A DNA stretch of 64,000 nucleotides from Agrocybe praecox. Its lineage: Eukaryota > Basidiomycota > Agaricomycetes > Agaricales > Agrocybaceae. The translations under genes were made by a program, and so were the position numbers. The stretch spans positions 3,348,001 to 3,412,000 of the forward strand of contig OZ024846.1 of assembly GCA_964017145.1 (NCBI GenBank), given 5' to 3'. Below the pieces are notes generated by a model. The model did no database searches. It was not told the origin of the DNA and saw only the letters and a list, made by a program, of their open reading frames with translations. Shown piece by piece: positions 8,732 through 20,501 of this stretch. Each line of letters opens with the position of its first letter. The stretch's first letter is position 1.

Positions 8732-11176
8732 CTAAGATTGAACTCGGTCCAGGTAATTCTTCATCTCCTGCCGTATGAGATCTCCCCGCCTGCCAAATGC
8801 GAAATCTTGCCGTGTTTTCTCTTTACATTGTTGAACAAGTTGTTCAGAAAATCCAGCTCGAGGAAGCAAGAAGATTAGATAACCGAGAAACAGAAATTTG
8901 ATTCTGTCCCCATTGTCTGGATACCATAGGGTGAGGTTTAATGTCCATTGGCCATTGTGCTCGGTCAGTTCCAAATTCAACATCCTATCTTCGTCCGTAG
9001 CCATTATATATAGATCCTGCTTTATACAATGTAAGGCTGCCTTTGCATAGGCAGATGGATCTATAGGGTAGTTGTCTGATTGGTCTGGGTGCTGTAGAAA
9101 GCGCGTAAAGTGCCGAAAATAGTAAGATTTTCCGTCTTCGAGAGTAAAGGATTCGAATAGATGGAGCACATCATATTCTTTAGTTTTAGTTCCACCCCCG
9201 ATATTCTTTTGATTGCCGGAAAGGATTGGTACATACATGTCATTTCCCAGGTGACATGCGACGCATAAGAGCAGGATTCCCAGGTCGTTCTCGTAATAGT
9301 GAGGCAGCTGAGACAAAAATATCTGTTCCATATATGCTTGATGCTTTCTCTCTATTACAACCCAGCGCTCATCCAAAGAAGCCTACATGGAAATTTAAGG
9401 ATATTAATTAAAAAAGAATGAATATTTTCCTTACCATGCGTGCACAGAATGGAAGCCAGAACCAAAATACAAATTTTCGGATGTCCATAGAAATACTATA
9501 GAATCTTCTCTTGTGGAATTCTATTTCTCTCGGTATAAGGTGGAGACATAAAGACTTGTCACTAATATTGATTAGCGAAGTTGAGCTCTGGCAAAGTGGA
9601 AACTCCCTTGTAATGAAGTTCTCAAAGATACCAATATTATAGGGCATGGGATCTAGGAGAATTTAGTTTAAGATGTTCAACAATTTCTGGGAACACTCTT
9701 ACCTTTGATCACATATTGAATTATATTTGCAATATGATCTGATCTGTATTTATCGATGTCCAGGAAATGGTCTCCGAACCTCACGGGGTCGAGAAGGAAG
9801 TCATGAAGTGAAGTGTGTAGGATTTTCACATCCTCCACGTCTCTGTACAAACGCTCAGAGAAGACCTTGATAGAGACAATAGCCCCTAGATCACAGACCA
9901 AAATGTTGAGTTCCTCCGGTTCCAACGACATAAATGTAGATATGTCGAAAGGTTCATCATCATCTATGAATATTAAGCGATGTGAGTAGATACTAAGCAT
10001 ATATAGCACACGCTCTGTATCTGCAGCGGAGCTGAGGATCATTGTATATAGCGCATCCAATTGCGCAAAGGGTAGGTCACCTTTCGCTGGTCGTAGATTA
10101 TTCACCACATCGAGACGGTGATCGGGTCGATGCCTTGTGGATTGGCAATAGCGAAATACCGTTGCAGCATAAATGAATTGCCCAGATGACTTTCTGACAA
10201 TTTCTTCCAGAATGCCGTCAGATGGCCAAGAAGCAGGGATTAGAGATTTAAACGGGTGGCTGGTCTTGATTTCCCCAAAACCATCTCTGAGAAATGTACG
10301 AATGTCGTCGTCAGGATGGAATGTTTCGTCGAGGTAAAGTCGTGAAAATAGCCCTTCCATTGCGTTGGATCTAAATGCCAGATTAATCTCATGTTCAGGA
10401 CGACTGGCGATGAGAAATAGAATGGGTAGGTCGAATGTTCGAATTGCGTCTGCAATCATGCGCAGAATCCTACCCTGCAAAACCCCATCGCCACATTCGT
10501 CGAGACCGTCTATGACGATGACTCGCCAGGAACTCAAAGGTGATGAAATTCCTGAACAGCAAACATTTTGAAGGGGCTTCATGACTAGGTGGGTAAACTG
10601 ATCTTCCAAACTCTTCGTCAAGATCAAGGGGTCTGCCTCAATCGCGGAGAGTATCTCGCTTTGAGTGACCGGAATTTTGTGAAAGATCTGGTACGAAATC
10701 GTTGCTACGAACGCGCCTGCGTGGTTCCTCGTTCCATCGGATCTCCAAAAAATGAATGTCGCGAGAACGAGCTCGTAGAGACGACACATTTCGATAAATG
10801 ACTTCGTGATGGCTGATTTTCCTGCTCCTGCAGCGCCGGTCAGCCACATGATGTAGTTGTCCCAAGTTTCCCTGTCGCAACGTCGAGCCCAGTTCATGAT
10901 TTTGTTCAGGACGGCTATCCGGGTATTCGGATGGCATTTTGGACGGTCGAACTCGGCATTCGAATTGTGAAAAGCATTTGGCGCTGTAGCATCCCTCAGG
11001 ATGTCTAATGGCACTGCGGATAGTTAGATCTCTGCGATGGCATGTACCTTGAGTCTTTATTGCTCACATTTTCGTCCGTCACTTGTTACATTGTACTGGT
11101 TATATGTACCGCCGAAGAAATTGTTATTACCAGCTATAAAGGGAGTATTGTTGATAACACGCCGATTGTCGCCCAT
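8732..11176 (-). CDS. NACHT-domain STAND NTPase, gene B
   Basis: Four exons: 11068-11176, 9703-11013, 9435-9652 and 8732-9382, with introns of 54, 50 and 52 bp whose phases (1, 1, 0) close perfectly, giving 762 residues. The ATG is fixed by paralogue alignment (MGDNRRVINN). Residues 1-36 carry FFGGTYNQYN. Walker A GAAGAGKS is at about 96-103, Walker B VIVIDGLDEC at about 201-210, IASRPEHE at about 238-245, and a KSSGQFIYAATVFRYC helix follows. Exon 3 ends in FVFWFWLPFCARM. Exon 4 (about 547-762) starts ASLDERWVVIERKHQAYMEQ and has a second hydrophobic run, FLFLGYLIFLLPRAGF. NACHT proteins are nucleotide-driven switches tied in fungi to non-self recognition. No WD40, ANK or TPR repeats are visible. 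No breaks were found, so it may be functional. Confidence 0.9.
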
Positions 11177-11789
11177 CCCTACTGTCACAAAGTCGACATT
11201 CGAGAATCGAGAATCGAGAGAAAGCAACAAATCAAATCCCGGATGCTAGCTGATGAGGGAAAGCAAGGAAAGTGACGCAGCGACCGCTATGAAAACCTTC
11301 GAAACCTTAAATACACATACGAGCCATGCATTGGCCAAGCAGTATGCATTTATGTCTTAACTGCCAAAGCGTCTCTAAGCTGTTCGTTTTATACACAGCC
11401 TTTTTAAAAGGCGCTGTGCTATATATTTGGGTACCCATAACACATGGAATTTTTGCACTGCCATTTAATAGCGGAGGAGTACAGCCACAGCATGCGTACC
11501 ACGGCCATGAATAAAAGAGAATGCGTTGATAGGAAAAACTTCCCGGCCCCAGTTAGTTGACGAAGGAGTCGATGTTGATAAATTTAGAACAGGAGACGGC
11601 ACGACATCGGCTGTGCAATTTTTCTATATGTATTTGGTTGTTAGGTGATTTACTTTCCAGTTCACGCATTACTTTCACTTCTTTCTCCCAACAATCAATT
11701 CTCTCTCATTAATCTAGCTATGCAAATATGTACTCTTCGAGTCGGACCTATAGCTCACATTTATACACACTTTGAAGATTCTCCACGCG
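11177..11789. promoter_or_regulatory. Upstream spacer of gene B
   Basis: No gene. Shares with the spacers of A, D, E, F and G the block around 11490-11530 (accacggccatgaataaaag) and the pyrimidine-rich stretch before the permease relic. The TATA-like position seen in A, E and F reads gcatttatg here. Promoter function is inferred from position. Confidence 0.35.
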
Positions 11790-12130
11790 CTCAGTGACCA
11801 ACAAGTACTGTAATGTGAGTTGGTGTTTGCCGTTTCCGTTCCACATCCTTCACTCCCTTTCCTCCTTTGTTACTGCAAGAAATTGCTGATAATCTCCACT
11901 TAAACAGGTCAACTGGTCCCACATCAGCCTTTCGAACGTTAACTACGCTCTCTCCAAAGTGACGAGCCTCAATGCTCCGTCCGCATGGCCATCGTAGTTG
12001 TGAATGTGTTGTAGCTGTCAGTGAATTTCGCTTATCTTGCTGGTAAGTCTTTTTGATTTCTTGCATTTGAACTGAAATCGATATGTTTTGCACGGATAGG
12101 CGCAAAGACGAAAGAATTTACTGGAAGTCT
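11790..12130 (+). pseudogene. Permease central-exon remnant, unit B
   Basis: An exon end at about 11815, a pyrimidine-rich intron-like tract ending aacag (about 11907), then a decayed VNWSHISLSNVNYALSK-like segment followed by a shifted frame. It is an orthologous copy of the fragments at 1.9, 23.7, 41.5, 51.4 and 58.3 kb. Premature stops are present. Confidence 0.55.
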
Positions 12131-12779
12131 TCGAGATTTGCTGCGGGTGGTTGGGGTTGGGCAGTGTTTTGGGTTGGGCGTTTGATTGGGGTGCGTGAGG
12201 AAACGAGATTAAGGAGGACCACCCGCATGCTATACAAGTCATATTATTCGCATTTATGAAGATATAGACGACCTCCCCTCCGTGCTCGTTTAACCTCTGT
12301 GCGCTTCCCTTCCTCTTCGTCGGGATCCGCGACCCACTCTCGACAATGTCGTTACCTTCAACGTCTTTGCCATCTTGCCTTCCATTCCCCTTATTTTCCT
12401 ACCGCTCAGCAACCCTCAAGCTACGACATGCACATTAAATACAGACGCTGACGCTGATGTCGGTATATCAACCCTGGATAACGCCCTCACGTTTCTCTTC
12501 GCACCTGCCGCTTCCTCTCGCCTGCCTCTCGCTAAATCATTATCACCCTGAACACAAACACGAAGGCGACAATTGATATCACGAACGGCTGCGCTGTTGT
12601 CGTCCTCCTCCTCATCGTCGTCTCTATACGTCAATAAGTCACCTGGAAAGAAGAAGAAATACTTATATAATTATATTTTCCCCCCTGCTTCTCCCATCTA
12701 GCATATCCATCAAACTCATTGTAATGAGTCGCTCCCGCAGGCTCGAGTCTCAATGCCAACGAAGGTCTCCGAGTCCACA
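12131..12779. other. Intergenic block of decayed permease sequence
   Basis: Aligns with 23.85-24.45, 41.55-41.83 and 58.45-59.03 kb. Contains short fragments in several frames that look like transmembrane permease exons after decay, but none is long enough to call. Confidence 0.4.
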
Positions 12780-13000
12780 GGAGCAAGTACCCTACCCGCA
12801 CCCTATTCACATTGGCACGATGCTCTCGGTTAGCCCTTATCGTCTCTCGCGAGTCTCGGGGCTGCGGCATTTTTTGGTGCAACAAATATGTTTTTCTTCG
12901 TTGCCCCGCTGTTGAGGTCCGCCAAGGGTGTGGAAGCATATGAAGGTTCATCGTACTGGACATGCGGTTGCGGGATGGGAGATGTTTAGGCTTGGGCGGT
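12780..13000 (+). pseudogene. Permease last-exon-like remnant, unit B
   Basis: One frame reads a hydrophobic FFVAPLL-type segment followed by a YESSSYWTCG-like stretch (clearest in the homologous 41880-42107). I compare this with the VVAPFVPP and LPYW region near the C-terminus of Mup1/LAT permeases. The match is short, so the assignment is tentative. Copies occur at 24.5, 41.9 and 59.1 kb. Confidence 0.35.
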
Positions 13001-13379
13001 TCATCGTGTTCTTTGGGCCAAGGCTGGCCCGAACGTTGGAGGGTATGCGTTGAGGGGGATTAGGGCGACCAGTTGAAGATATGGGTATCTGGAAAGCTTC
13101 AGAAAAAACGAGGTTTAATTAGGGCCATCCTTCACCAGCATCGGCCACCATCCATCCGTCCATCTGTGTCGTCATCTTTTGAAAGAAGGATATCACCCTG
13201 TTTTCCTTTCTTTTTTAAGATGGCGACGAGACGTATGAACTCTTGTTCGTGGTCCTAATTTCGTCCTATCTCTCGTCATCTTTGGCATCTACTACCCGCC
13301 TTCGATGCTCCATCTTTTATGAATGACCCGGCGCAATGTTCGATAGAGAACGTTTCGAATGTAATACCACGGACACCCA
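13001..13379. other. Spacer, no gene seen
   Basis: Aligns with 59.28-59.62 and 42.11-42.33 kb. Nothing coding is supported. Confidence 0.4.
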
Positions 13380-13670
13380 CCTTTTTCTTCCTCTCCTAGT
13401 TTTTCAACTTTCCTCTCCCTTTCATCCGATACCCCAACAGTGCGGGGTATTAAATGTCAGCGCTTTGGATCGCTTCTGCCAACCCCTCTTGTTGGCCTGG
13501 CACTCCACTGGTCAACTCGTCTTCGAAGTTTCGTGGCATCATTGCCCTGGGCCTCGCATCCCACCGACGGACACAGCTTACCTTCCCTCCCTAATAGATC
13601 CACTCGTCTCGTTCTTCAATATCTGGACCGCGTTTGAACGCTCAGCGTCAACGTTTTGGCGCAGCGCTTT
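13380..13670 (+). pseudogene. Permease 3' exon remnant (PLVGLALHW), copy 2
   Basis: One frame gives PTPLVGLALHWSTRLRSFVA and then a PTDGHSLPSLP stretch. This corresponds to the PLAGL-LHW and PPGDAYNF region of the permease, with small frame shifts. Nearly identical to 59606-59930, because both belong to the large duplicated block that ends at C and H. Confidence 0.55.
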
Positions 13671-15300
13671 CTAGATTTGTTGGATTGCGCTAGGTCTAGC
13701 TGCCGGCTGTTACTGGGGCCGATATTGTACGTCCCCCTTTTTCTTCGTTTTCCGCATTCTCATCTATACCTCCTTCATGTTTCTGTCAGGACTTGGAAAG
13801 CGCCATACATCGTGCGTCCCCCGCTCCCTTGTACCCAACCATCCTATCACTACCCCTCTCTTTGGCCTCACGCTCAAAGCATATCCTCTTTGTCATTAAA
13901 ATCCCACCCAGTGATGCACACACCTTCGTCATCGACTCCTCTTACTCTCCTTAAATAATATATTCATGTTCCTCGATATTTATCTAGCATTGCTCAAGCG
14001 GTCAAATGCCCACGCGTCCAAGAGTCGACGTTGTCCTGCGTATTCGTGGACCTTCAACTATGCTAGCAGCTATCCAGCTTCATACTCGACTGCGGCTCTA
14101 TGGATTGGTAATTTATGTGCAATTCAATGTTTTGTACTTTTCGCTATCATTTCGGCCACCTCAGTATGGTGTCCCTTGAGCGAGCGTATCGAAATGGTTT
14201 TAACTTTCTTCTGCCCATGGTCTGCAATGATCGTCTCTCGTCGACGGGACAACACGTTTATATTTTCCTTTCTCAGACGCTCTTTATTTTCGTGGACTTC
14301 TTCCAACCCCGATGCTTATATCGAGTTTTTTTTCCAACACTACAGCATTCAACGTTCAACGTTCTTGGGCTTGACTTACTTCGTACATTCTTCTCTCTCC
14401 AATTGCTCTCGAAGATCGTTATACTGTTGCACACATAAATACTTGATGTTGACGTTCTTTTTATTTCATATATGCGCATATCACTGATGTGTTAATATAT
14501 TATGTGGAGAGCCCTAGAATTGCACACAAGAGTTAAATTGCTCGTAATTGTTTCTAGTGATTCGAGAAGCGCCCAAGTTTCGAATTCGCACGTGGCTGTG
14601 CGTTATGTATATGCCCTTGCTTGCTTGGGACGCCATCGGATTCTCGGGGAATACTCTTACCGGTGCCGTTTCGTCGGCATTGGAAAAATGCGGAAAAATT
14701 CAAGGCTCGCGTTGTGCTGGTCTCTGTCCTTTGCTTTCTTTCCTCTGTGGTCAGTGCTCTACATGCTACACTACACTATCAAAGTACATTTTTGTCGACC
14801 TGCGTCTCCTGTCATCAAATATGGGTATCAACATAGATCGACAAATTGTTTTGACTGGACGACGTTAACACAACAATGAACAACGACGGCGTAAACTGGA
14901 ACCAGGAATGGAATCAAGCATTCACTTTTCTCGATATTAATACCTGTCGACGAATCACTTTCACGGAATTTATGACCTACAAGTTTTCCTGCCAGGCGGT
15001 TTTGTGCATTGGACTTGTTCAAGCTGGACTTACTGGGTTTCTAGAGCCGTTCACTCATCTGACTTCCTTGGGCCTCTCGGTATTGTTTATTTCCTACGAG
15101 GCAGTTTTCCTCTATATGTTGTTCCCCATGTCTCGCGCTGGCCGTCTTTCTCTGTGTCTAACTGCCTTTATGGATTTGTCATTTTTCTTCTTTCCAAACG
15201 CGATCCGGTCCACTAAGCTTTTGTTGGCTTGTGCTGCCCGAACATACGCACATGCCCAATTACGTTCGAAAAGGCCGGTCATCGTCCTTCGATAGTAGAT
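13671..15300 (+). repeat. Duplicated block, partner of 59.95-61.75 kb
   Basis: Several hundred bases match closely between the two copies. Inside, 14876-15295 is open for 139 residues (start MNNDGVNWNQEWNQAFTFLD). The partner at 61330 keeps the first ~80 residues, then shifts frame and stops at 88. The peptide has hydrophobic stretches but no recognised family. A preceding stretch (14548-14868) contains MPLLAWDAIGFSG, also echoed at 34.95 and 61.06 kb. I treat the block as a segmental duplication with doubtful coding content. Confidence 0.5.
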
Positions 15301-15428
15301 ACGACCGTCACTAGTACTCGCCCTTACGTTGTGGGTATCTGGACCTGATCGCTGGTTTCGTTTTCAACCCATGCTGGTCGCAGTCTAGATTTCGTCTAAG
15401 AGAAATGGCTTTATTGTAGTGATCATTT

Positions 15429-16236
15429 CTATCCTTTGCTCCTATTGATCCAGACCGAGGAAGGAAAAAGAGTAAGTATCCTAGATACAAGAAATAGGCC
15501 ACCCAAGGTTCCGAATGGGCCATTGCCTTTTCATCAGGTATGAATCTCCATACTCTGTCGGCGAAAGTGAGCTGATCAGACAGCCAATCCTCGTCGTAGT
15601 CAACGCGGCGATATTCCTTCGTCCATTTTGTGCGTTCTAGCTCTAGAATGAGAGACAGTGCTGCTTGTGCGTATGCTTCAGCTCTAACAACATACCTACC
15701 TCATCGTTTTTCTTCTTGATAATGCAACGTCGATATTGATCCTTGTCTGTGCTGATGTATTTGAAAATTATCAACCGTAGAAGAAGCCGATCGCATCCAA
15801 CAATAGCTCGGGGGTAGGTTGAATTTTCGGATGCCATTTGAAATGACCCATAAGATGTGTTGTTGAACCTTTGAATCGAGACATTCGTCCAGGCCGTCGA
15901 TCACAATTAGGCGAGAGGATTTTCCACACTAAACGCATTTGAGATAATGGGTGAGCCACGAGACGAGTAAACTGGTGTTCCAAGCTCCGTGTCAAGATAA
16001 GAGGATCGGCGTCGATGGTGGACAATATTTCATTGTAGACTGTTGGTATCGAATGATAGATCTGGTAGACAAGGGTCGCAATGAAGGATCTCGCATGATT
16101 CCTACTGCTGTCTGATCTCCTGTAGAAAAAACTGGCGAGAGCTCCGTCGTGCAGGAGGCACAACTCGATAAAGCTTTGGACAATGGCCGATTTCCCTGAA
16201 CATGCCGCCCTGGTAAGCCACATGATGGTCCTATTC
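15429..16236 (-). pseudogene. NACHT pseudogene C (deletion derivative of an H-like gene)
   Basis: Reading leftwards, 16236 to about 15790 retains a degenerate Walker A (RAACSGKSAI, first Gly lost), SFIATLVYQIYHSIP and a Walker B DGLDEC in another frame. Compared with gene H, four bases are missing just before Walker B. From about 15790 the sequence jumps into the last exon (YISTDKDQYRRCI, then FLYLGYLLFFLPRSG). This removes about 1.25 kb with both introns, and a gggta-type microhomology marks the joint. A second deletion of roughly 130 bases removes the stretch before the original stop. The 5' side is fused to an F-box-like fragment. Clearly non-functional. Confidence 0.85.
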
Positions 16237-16890
16237 CAGGAAACATATCCAGGCAGAGAGATGGGGTGAATTTAAGGGTATGACTACCTTGCGACATCAG
16301 CGAAAAGGCATCGGACCCAGTCGAAGGGCAGTCGAGAGATAAACGCGTAAGTTGGGACCAAGGAATTCCTGGAGAAAGGTTGGTCCAAGGGAAGCCCATA
16401 AACGCCGGAAGATTGTCATATATTCCTAGCTCGGCAGAGGCCCCGGAGAATTTCTCCAACAGCATAGTGTGACGTTTGTTGGGCAGGGAGGTCGCTCGGC
16501 TCAGGCTCCTAACAATGTGCAAACGGTCGACATGGATGTTTACTTCCATGGAATGCGGTACTGTCCCTGCAAATATACGGTAATATTCGTGTCCGCTAAG
16601 CCCATGACTAGCCGGGCTGAGGATGGTATAAGAGACGATTCGAAAAGGCCTGTCTTCTTTTACAGCTCGTTTAACACCTTCATCATACCATTTCTGCGCC
16701 CGCTCGTCCTCGTCAAAACCTTCTTTTCCAAAGAGTTTGGGAGTTCCTTTCAACGATTTCCAAACGACTGTATTGGCAATTTCCCGCCATTCTCGACAAG
16801 CGAGGAGAATGTTGGAGAGGTAATCATGGGTGCAAGTGTACTCGCAGTCTTCGTCACATATAATAGTTTAGAAAAGGATGTATAAAATGT
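16237..16890 (-). pseudogene. F-box/LRR-like fragment fused to pseudogene C
   Basis: Upstream of the NACHT remnant the minus strand stays open from 16753 and reads through the junction. It contains WREIANTVVWKSLKGTP just upstream, and SQLTRLSLDCPSTGSDAF further on. The first resembles the CxxWRxIA segment after the F-box of basidiomycete F-box proteins, the second a leucine-rich-repeat strand. No complete F-box or downstream repeats are present, and the reading frame enters the NACHT DNA out of frame. I infer a truncated F-box gene joined to NACHT DNA by rearrangement. Confidence 0.5.
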
Positions 16891-17799
16891 CGCCTAGCAG
16901 TGTTGGATTTCTTTTTCGATCATCGGCAGGTGGACTCGAGTAAAAGGAGTGCAGGTTCTCTGTTGATAGGATAGAGAGGAGTGAGGTGACAAGGCAAAAT
17001 TTGTGAGGGGTCCAGGACGACTTGCCTGCACCATTGCACTCTGGATCGTCCAAGCCGGGATCTTCTATTATCTCTGTTAGTGTAGGGCTCGCACAGTATC
17101 TTGAGGGCTCAGTAATATACTGCGTTGCTTGATACGGCAGATTAAATGTAGAAAATAGAATTGCGAATCCTGTAACGTTGTTAGCCTGATTATGCGGCAA
17201 GTTGAGAACGGGGAGATCTCAGTGGTATTCCCCTGCCCTCGGTCACGACCATTTCGAGACCTAGTACCGAATTTCGGCCTCGCTTCTGTTGCCGGTACGT
17301 CCTGTGTTATAAGTATCCCTAATTTGGATTGGAGTTTGTTTTATTGGGGTGCATGGGCAAAGGAAGAAAGATATGTTATAAAATCACCAAATACTATGGG
17401 TACCCTTGCTCCTTCACTTGCGGCAAGAAATTGTATGATGTATAAAAGCTCATTAAGACCAGTTGCACTTTGATCAACATAGATAAAACATCGTCATGGA
17501 TAATGCACTTAGCACAAGACAAGGTATACAGCAATTAAACGCATCCCTGAGCACCACATGTTATTTTTGCACTCCTGAGCCGTACAATATCTGTTTGAAT
17601 TGCGGTCAATACTATGTTGCAGTTAAGAGTTGAAACATAGGATATAGAGATGAAATACCGTATAAGACAAGGTGGCCGCGAGAGCGAATTCTGAAATAGG
17701 TTCTGGGCGGGTGACAGACTATGGAATGAGCCTCGGGAGATTCAAGCAATAACGCAAAGCGATATGAGGAAGGTAAGTATTCGGAGATGGATAAATTTA
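16891..17799. other. Intergenic, permease scraps
   Basis: The part 17200-17440 aligns with 18305-18440 and 35575-35740, which follow the permease central exon in those copies. A minus-strand frame at 16868-17200 (110 residues) has no recognisable features. Nothing else is supported. Confidence 0.4.
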
Positions 17800-18330
17800 G
17801 AACACAGAGCTCCGACACCACCGATTCGACACCACCGATTCAACTCCGCTATCAGACAGCACAATGTCGGCCATGGGGATATTTCTATATTTGGATGTTA
17901 GGGGTTTGCTTTGAATTTTCTCGTTCACGGCTCCTTTCGCTTCCCCCTTCCACATTCAATATTCAATATTCAATTATCTCGGAGGGCTCTAGCTATGTAC
18001 TCGTCGAGGCTGATGCATATCTCCCCATAATTCATGCACAGTTATAAGATCCTTTACGCTCCAGTGACCGACTAGCACCGTAATGTGAGTTGGTAAATTT
18101 CTTTTTCGATCAACATCCTTTCCAGTCTTCTCCTTCGAACTGTTCTTCTTTTTTATGTCAAAAAAATCGCTGACAATTACCATGCACAGCTCATCTGGTC
18201 CTACATTGCCCTCTCGAAAATCAACCATGTGCTCTCCAAAGTGACGAACCCCCAACTTTCCGTCTGCAGGACAAGGACGGTTATTATTCTATTGTATCTC
18301 TCAGATAGGCGCAAAAATTTGCTATGAATG
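17800..18330 (+). pseudogene. Permease central-exon remnant, copy 4
   Basis: Contains the usual intron-like tract and, from about 18189, a decayed LIWSYIALSKINHVLSK-like version of VIWSYVGFSNANYALSE followed by stops. Most similar to the copy at 35.33-35.64 kb. Confidence 0.5.
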
Positions 18331-20501
18331 GTTGTGCTTGGGCAGAGTTCGGGTTAGGTGTTTTATTGGGTTGCATGGGGAAACGAGGAAAGATATGTTA
18401 CAAAGCACCAAATACTATGGGTACCCCTGCCCTTTCACTTGCGGCGACAAACACACACGCCCACCCCTTCGTCCTCGTTTGACGTCCCTTCCTTGTCGTC
18501 TGGATCTACAACCTGCCCTCAACAACCTCATTAACTTCACCCCAAATTTCCCTCCCTTGTTCTCCATTGAATTCCAACGTTTATTAATTGCAATGACACC
18601 CCTGCGTTCCTGTTCTCGCCTCCCGCATGTTTGGGCCTGCATCTCGCCAAAACCACCATGATCAGCCCAAATGCAAACACGAACGCGCAAATATTATTAT
18701 GAAGAACGTCTGGGCTTTCCTCCTCGTCGTCCTCATTCTCGCCTCATCAATAATTCGCTGGTCCTTCCTTCCCCGCATTCCTCTTCTTTTGCTCTCTCGT
18801 CTGACATCCTCGACAAATTCAATTTCACGCTTCGCTCACACAGGATCGAGTCCCAACTCCACCTGAACGGCGACCCGCCCCTCCAAGCTTATTCCCATTG
18901 GCACGTCGCTCCCTATTGGCATTTATCGAATCTCCTGACTCGCGAGTCGTGCTGCTGCGGCATTCTTCTGGTTCGTCGTTCCCGGTAGTCTCGCTTTTGA
19001 GGATGGGTGTGTTTAGGTGGCCTGGGGGAGGAATAGCGGTGCATCGACTCATCTATACTGCATGTTTGGGCTGGCACCCTCAAAGTGAACGCTACGTTTA
19101 CCAACACCCGCAATTCAAAACGTCCTCCCTTTCTTCCCAGCGGCAACAAATTGTGTAATAATACAACCATTTATGGTTAATCTCTCGCCCCCCTCGTCCT
19201 CCTGATTGTTGCCACCACTTGTACTGGACAGTCATGTACTGTGTCTCCTTGTCGCCGGTGCTTTCGCCACCTCCTATACCCTCTTCGAGGTTCAACGTTC
19301 AACCCTCAAATTTCAAACCTCAGTCTCCAACATCACATCAACGACATAATCACTATCATCACCGCCAGGAGCACGAACACTAAGCGGGTCAACGCATTTC
19401 CCCCACACCTTTCGAGCATCAATTACGCGTGAACTCCCAACGCAACGTCTTCAGGGCGGGCGCGGTTGCAACTTTGCTTCTTGTTGCCGATACATCCTCT
19501 GTCATATTCTAGAGTGCAATTGGAGTCATGTTTTGCATGGACAGGCGCGAAGATGGAAGACAGTGGTCGGTTGAGAATATCTGCTGCCAGTTTTTGAAGT
19601 TTCGTTTGGCCTCGTGCTTTGGGGGAGTAAGGGACGGGTTTTTGGCAGTTGAAGTATCCGTCTTTGGTTAACCTCGCTTTTTCCATCGTTGTCGTCGCTC
19701 ATCGACTTCACCGTCAACCCTATCGTGGTTTCTCCTTCCTTGTTCTGCTATCCCCCATCGACGTGACTGCTGCCTATTCTTGCACAGGCGTTTACATCCC
19801 GTCAACATCACTATCATCACTGAGAGCACCAACACGAGCCGTCTACTTTTCCTCGTTCTCTGCTCTCAGAGTTATGCGCATCCCTTCCATCTCATGCGTT
19901 TTGCTTTGTATCGCATCGCATCCCACGTCTGCGCTTCCTGTCTTCTCTCCAGACGTCCTCCTCGCTCCGTCTTTTGATTTCTTTTCTCTTTTTTTTTTTT
20001 TTCTATGCATCTCTTTCCCTCTCCCACATCAGACTTATGCTGATATCCTTGCTCTTTTATTACATCACTTCGCACCAACTCGTTGGCTTTTCCGCCTAAG
20101 TAGCTCGGTATTTTATGCACGACAAGCGCTTTGGTACTGCATCATAGTTATAATCGTACTTGTTCTCTCGTGTGCCCCTCTTCTCTTTTTCTTTTCCCTT
20201 TCCTCTCTTCCGCCTCACCTCCCTTTCATTCTTCACCTCCAAATATCCATTTTTACTTGACACTCGCACTCATTCTCTATGTCCGCAGTACGACGCTCCT
20301 AATTCAACTTTGCTTTTATTCATGACTTGACCTTCTCGTCATTCCTCCCCTGTTCTCTTCCATGCCACCCTTCTGCCCGCCTTTGTTTGATATTGATTCG
20401 AAACAATATTCGGCGTCATCCTTACGTTGTACCATATTTTTTCTTTTAACGTTGCTTTAACGTCTAAATATGTTAGCTGGGTGTGCTTATTTCTGAGGAT
20501 T
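18331..20501. repeat. Repeated 3' flank of NACHT gene D
   Basis: About 2 kb alignable with 36.3-38.25 kb (beside E) and 44.5-46.6 kb (beside F). It includes landmark stretches at 19541-19660 (aggcgcgaagatggaagac) and a T/C-rich plus strand at 19800-20440. Several frames of 60-200 residues occur on the plus strand but differ in break points between copies, so none is called. It probably contains scrambled permease exons plus the 3' UTR of gene D. Confidence 0.5.
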
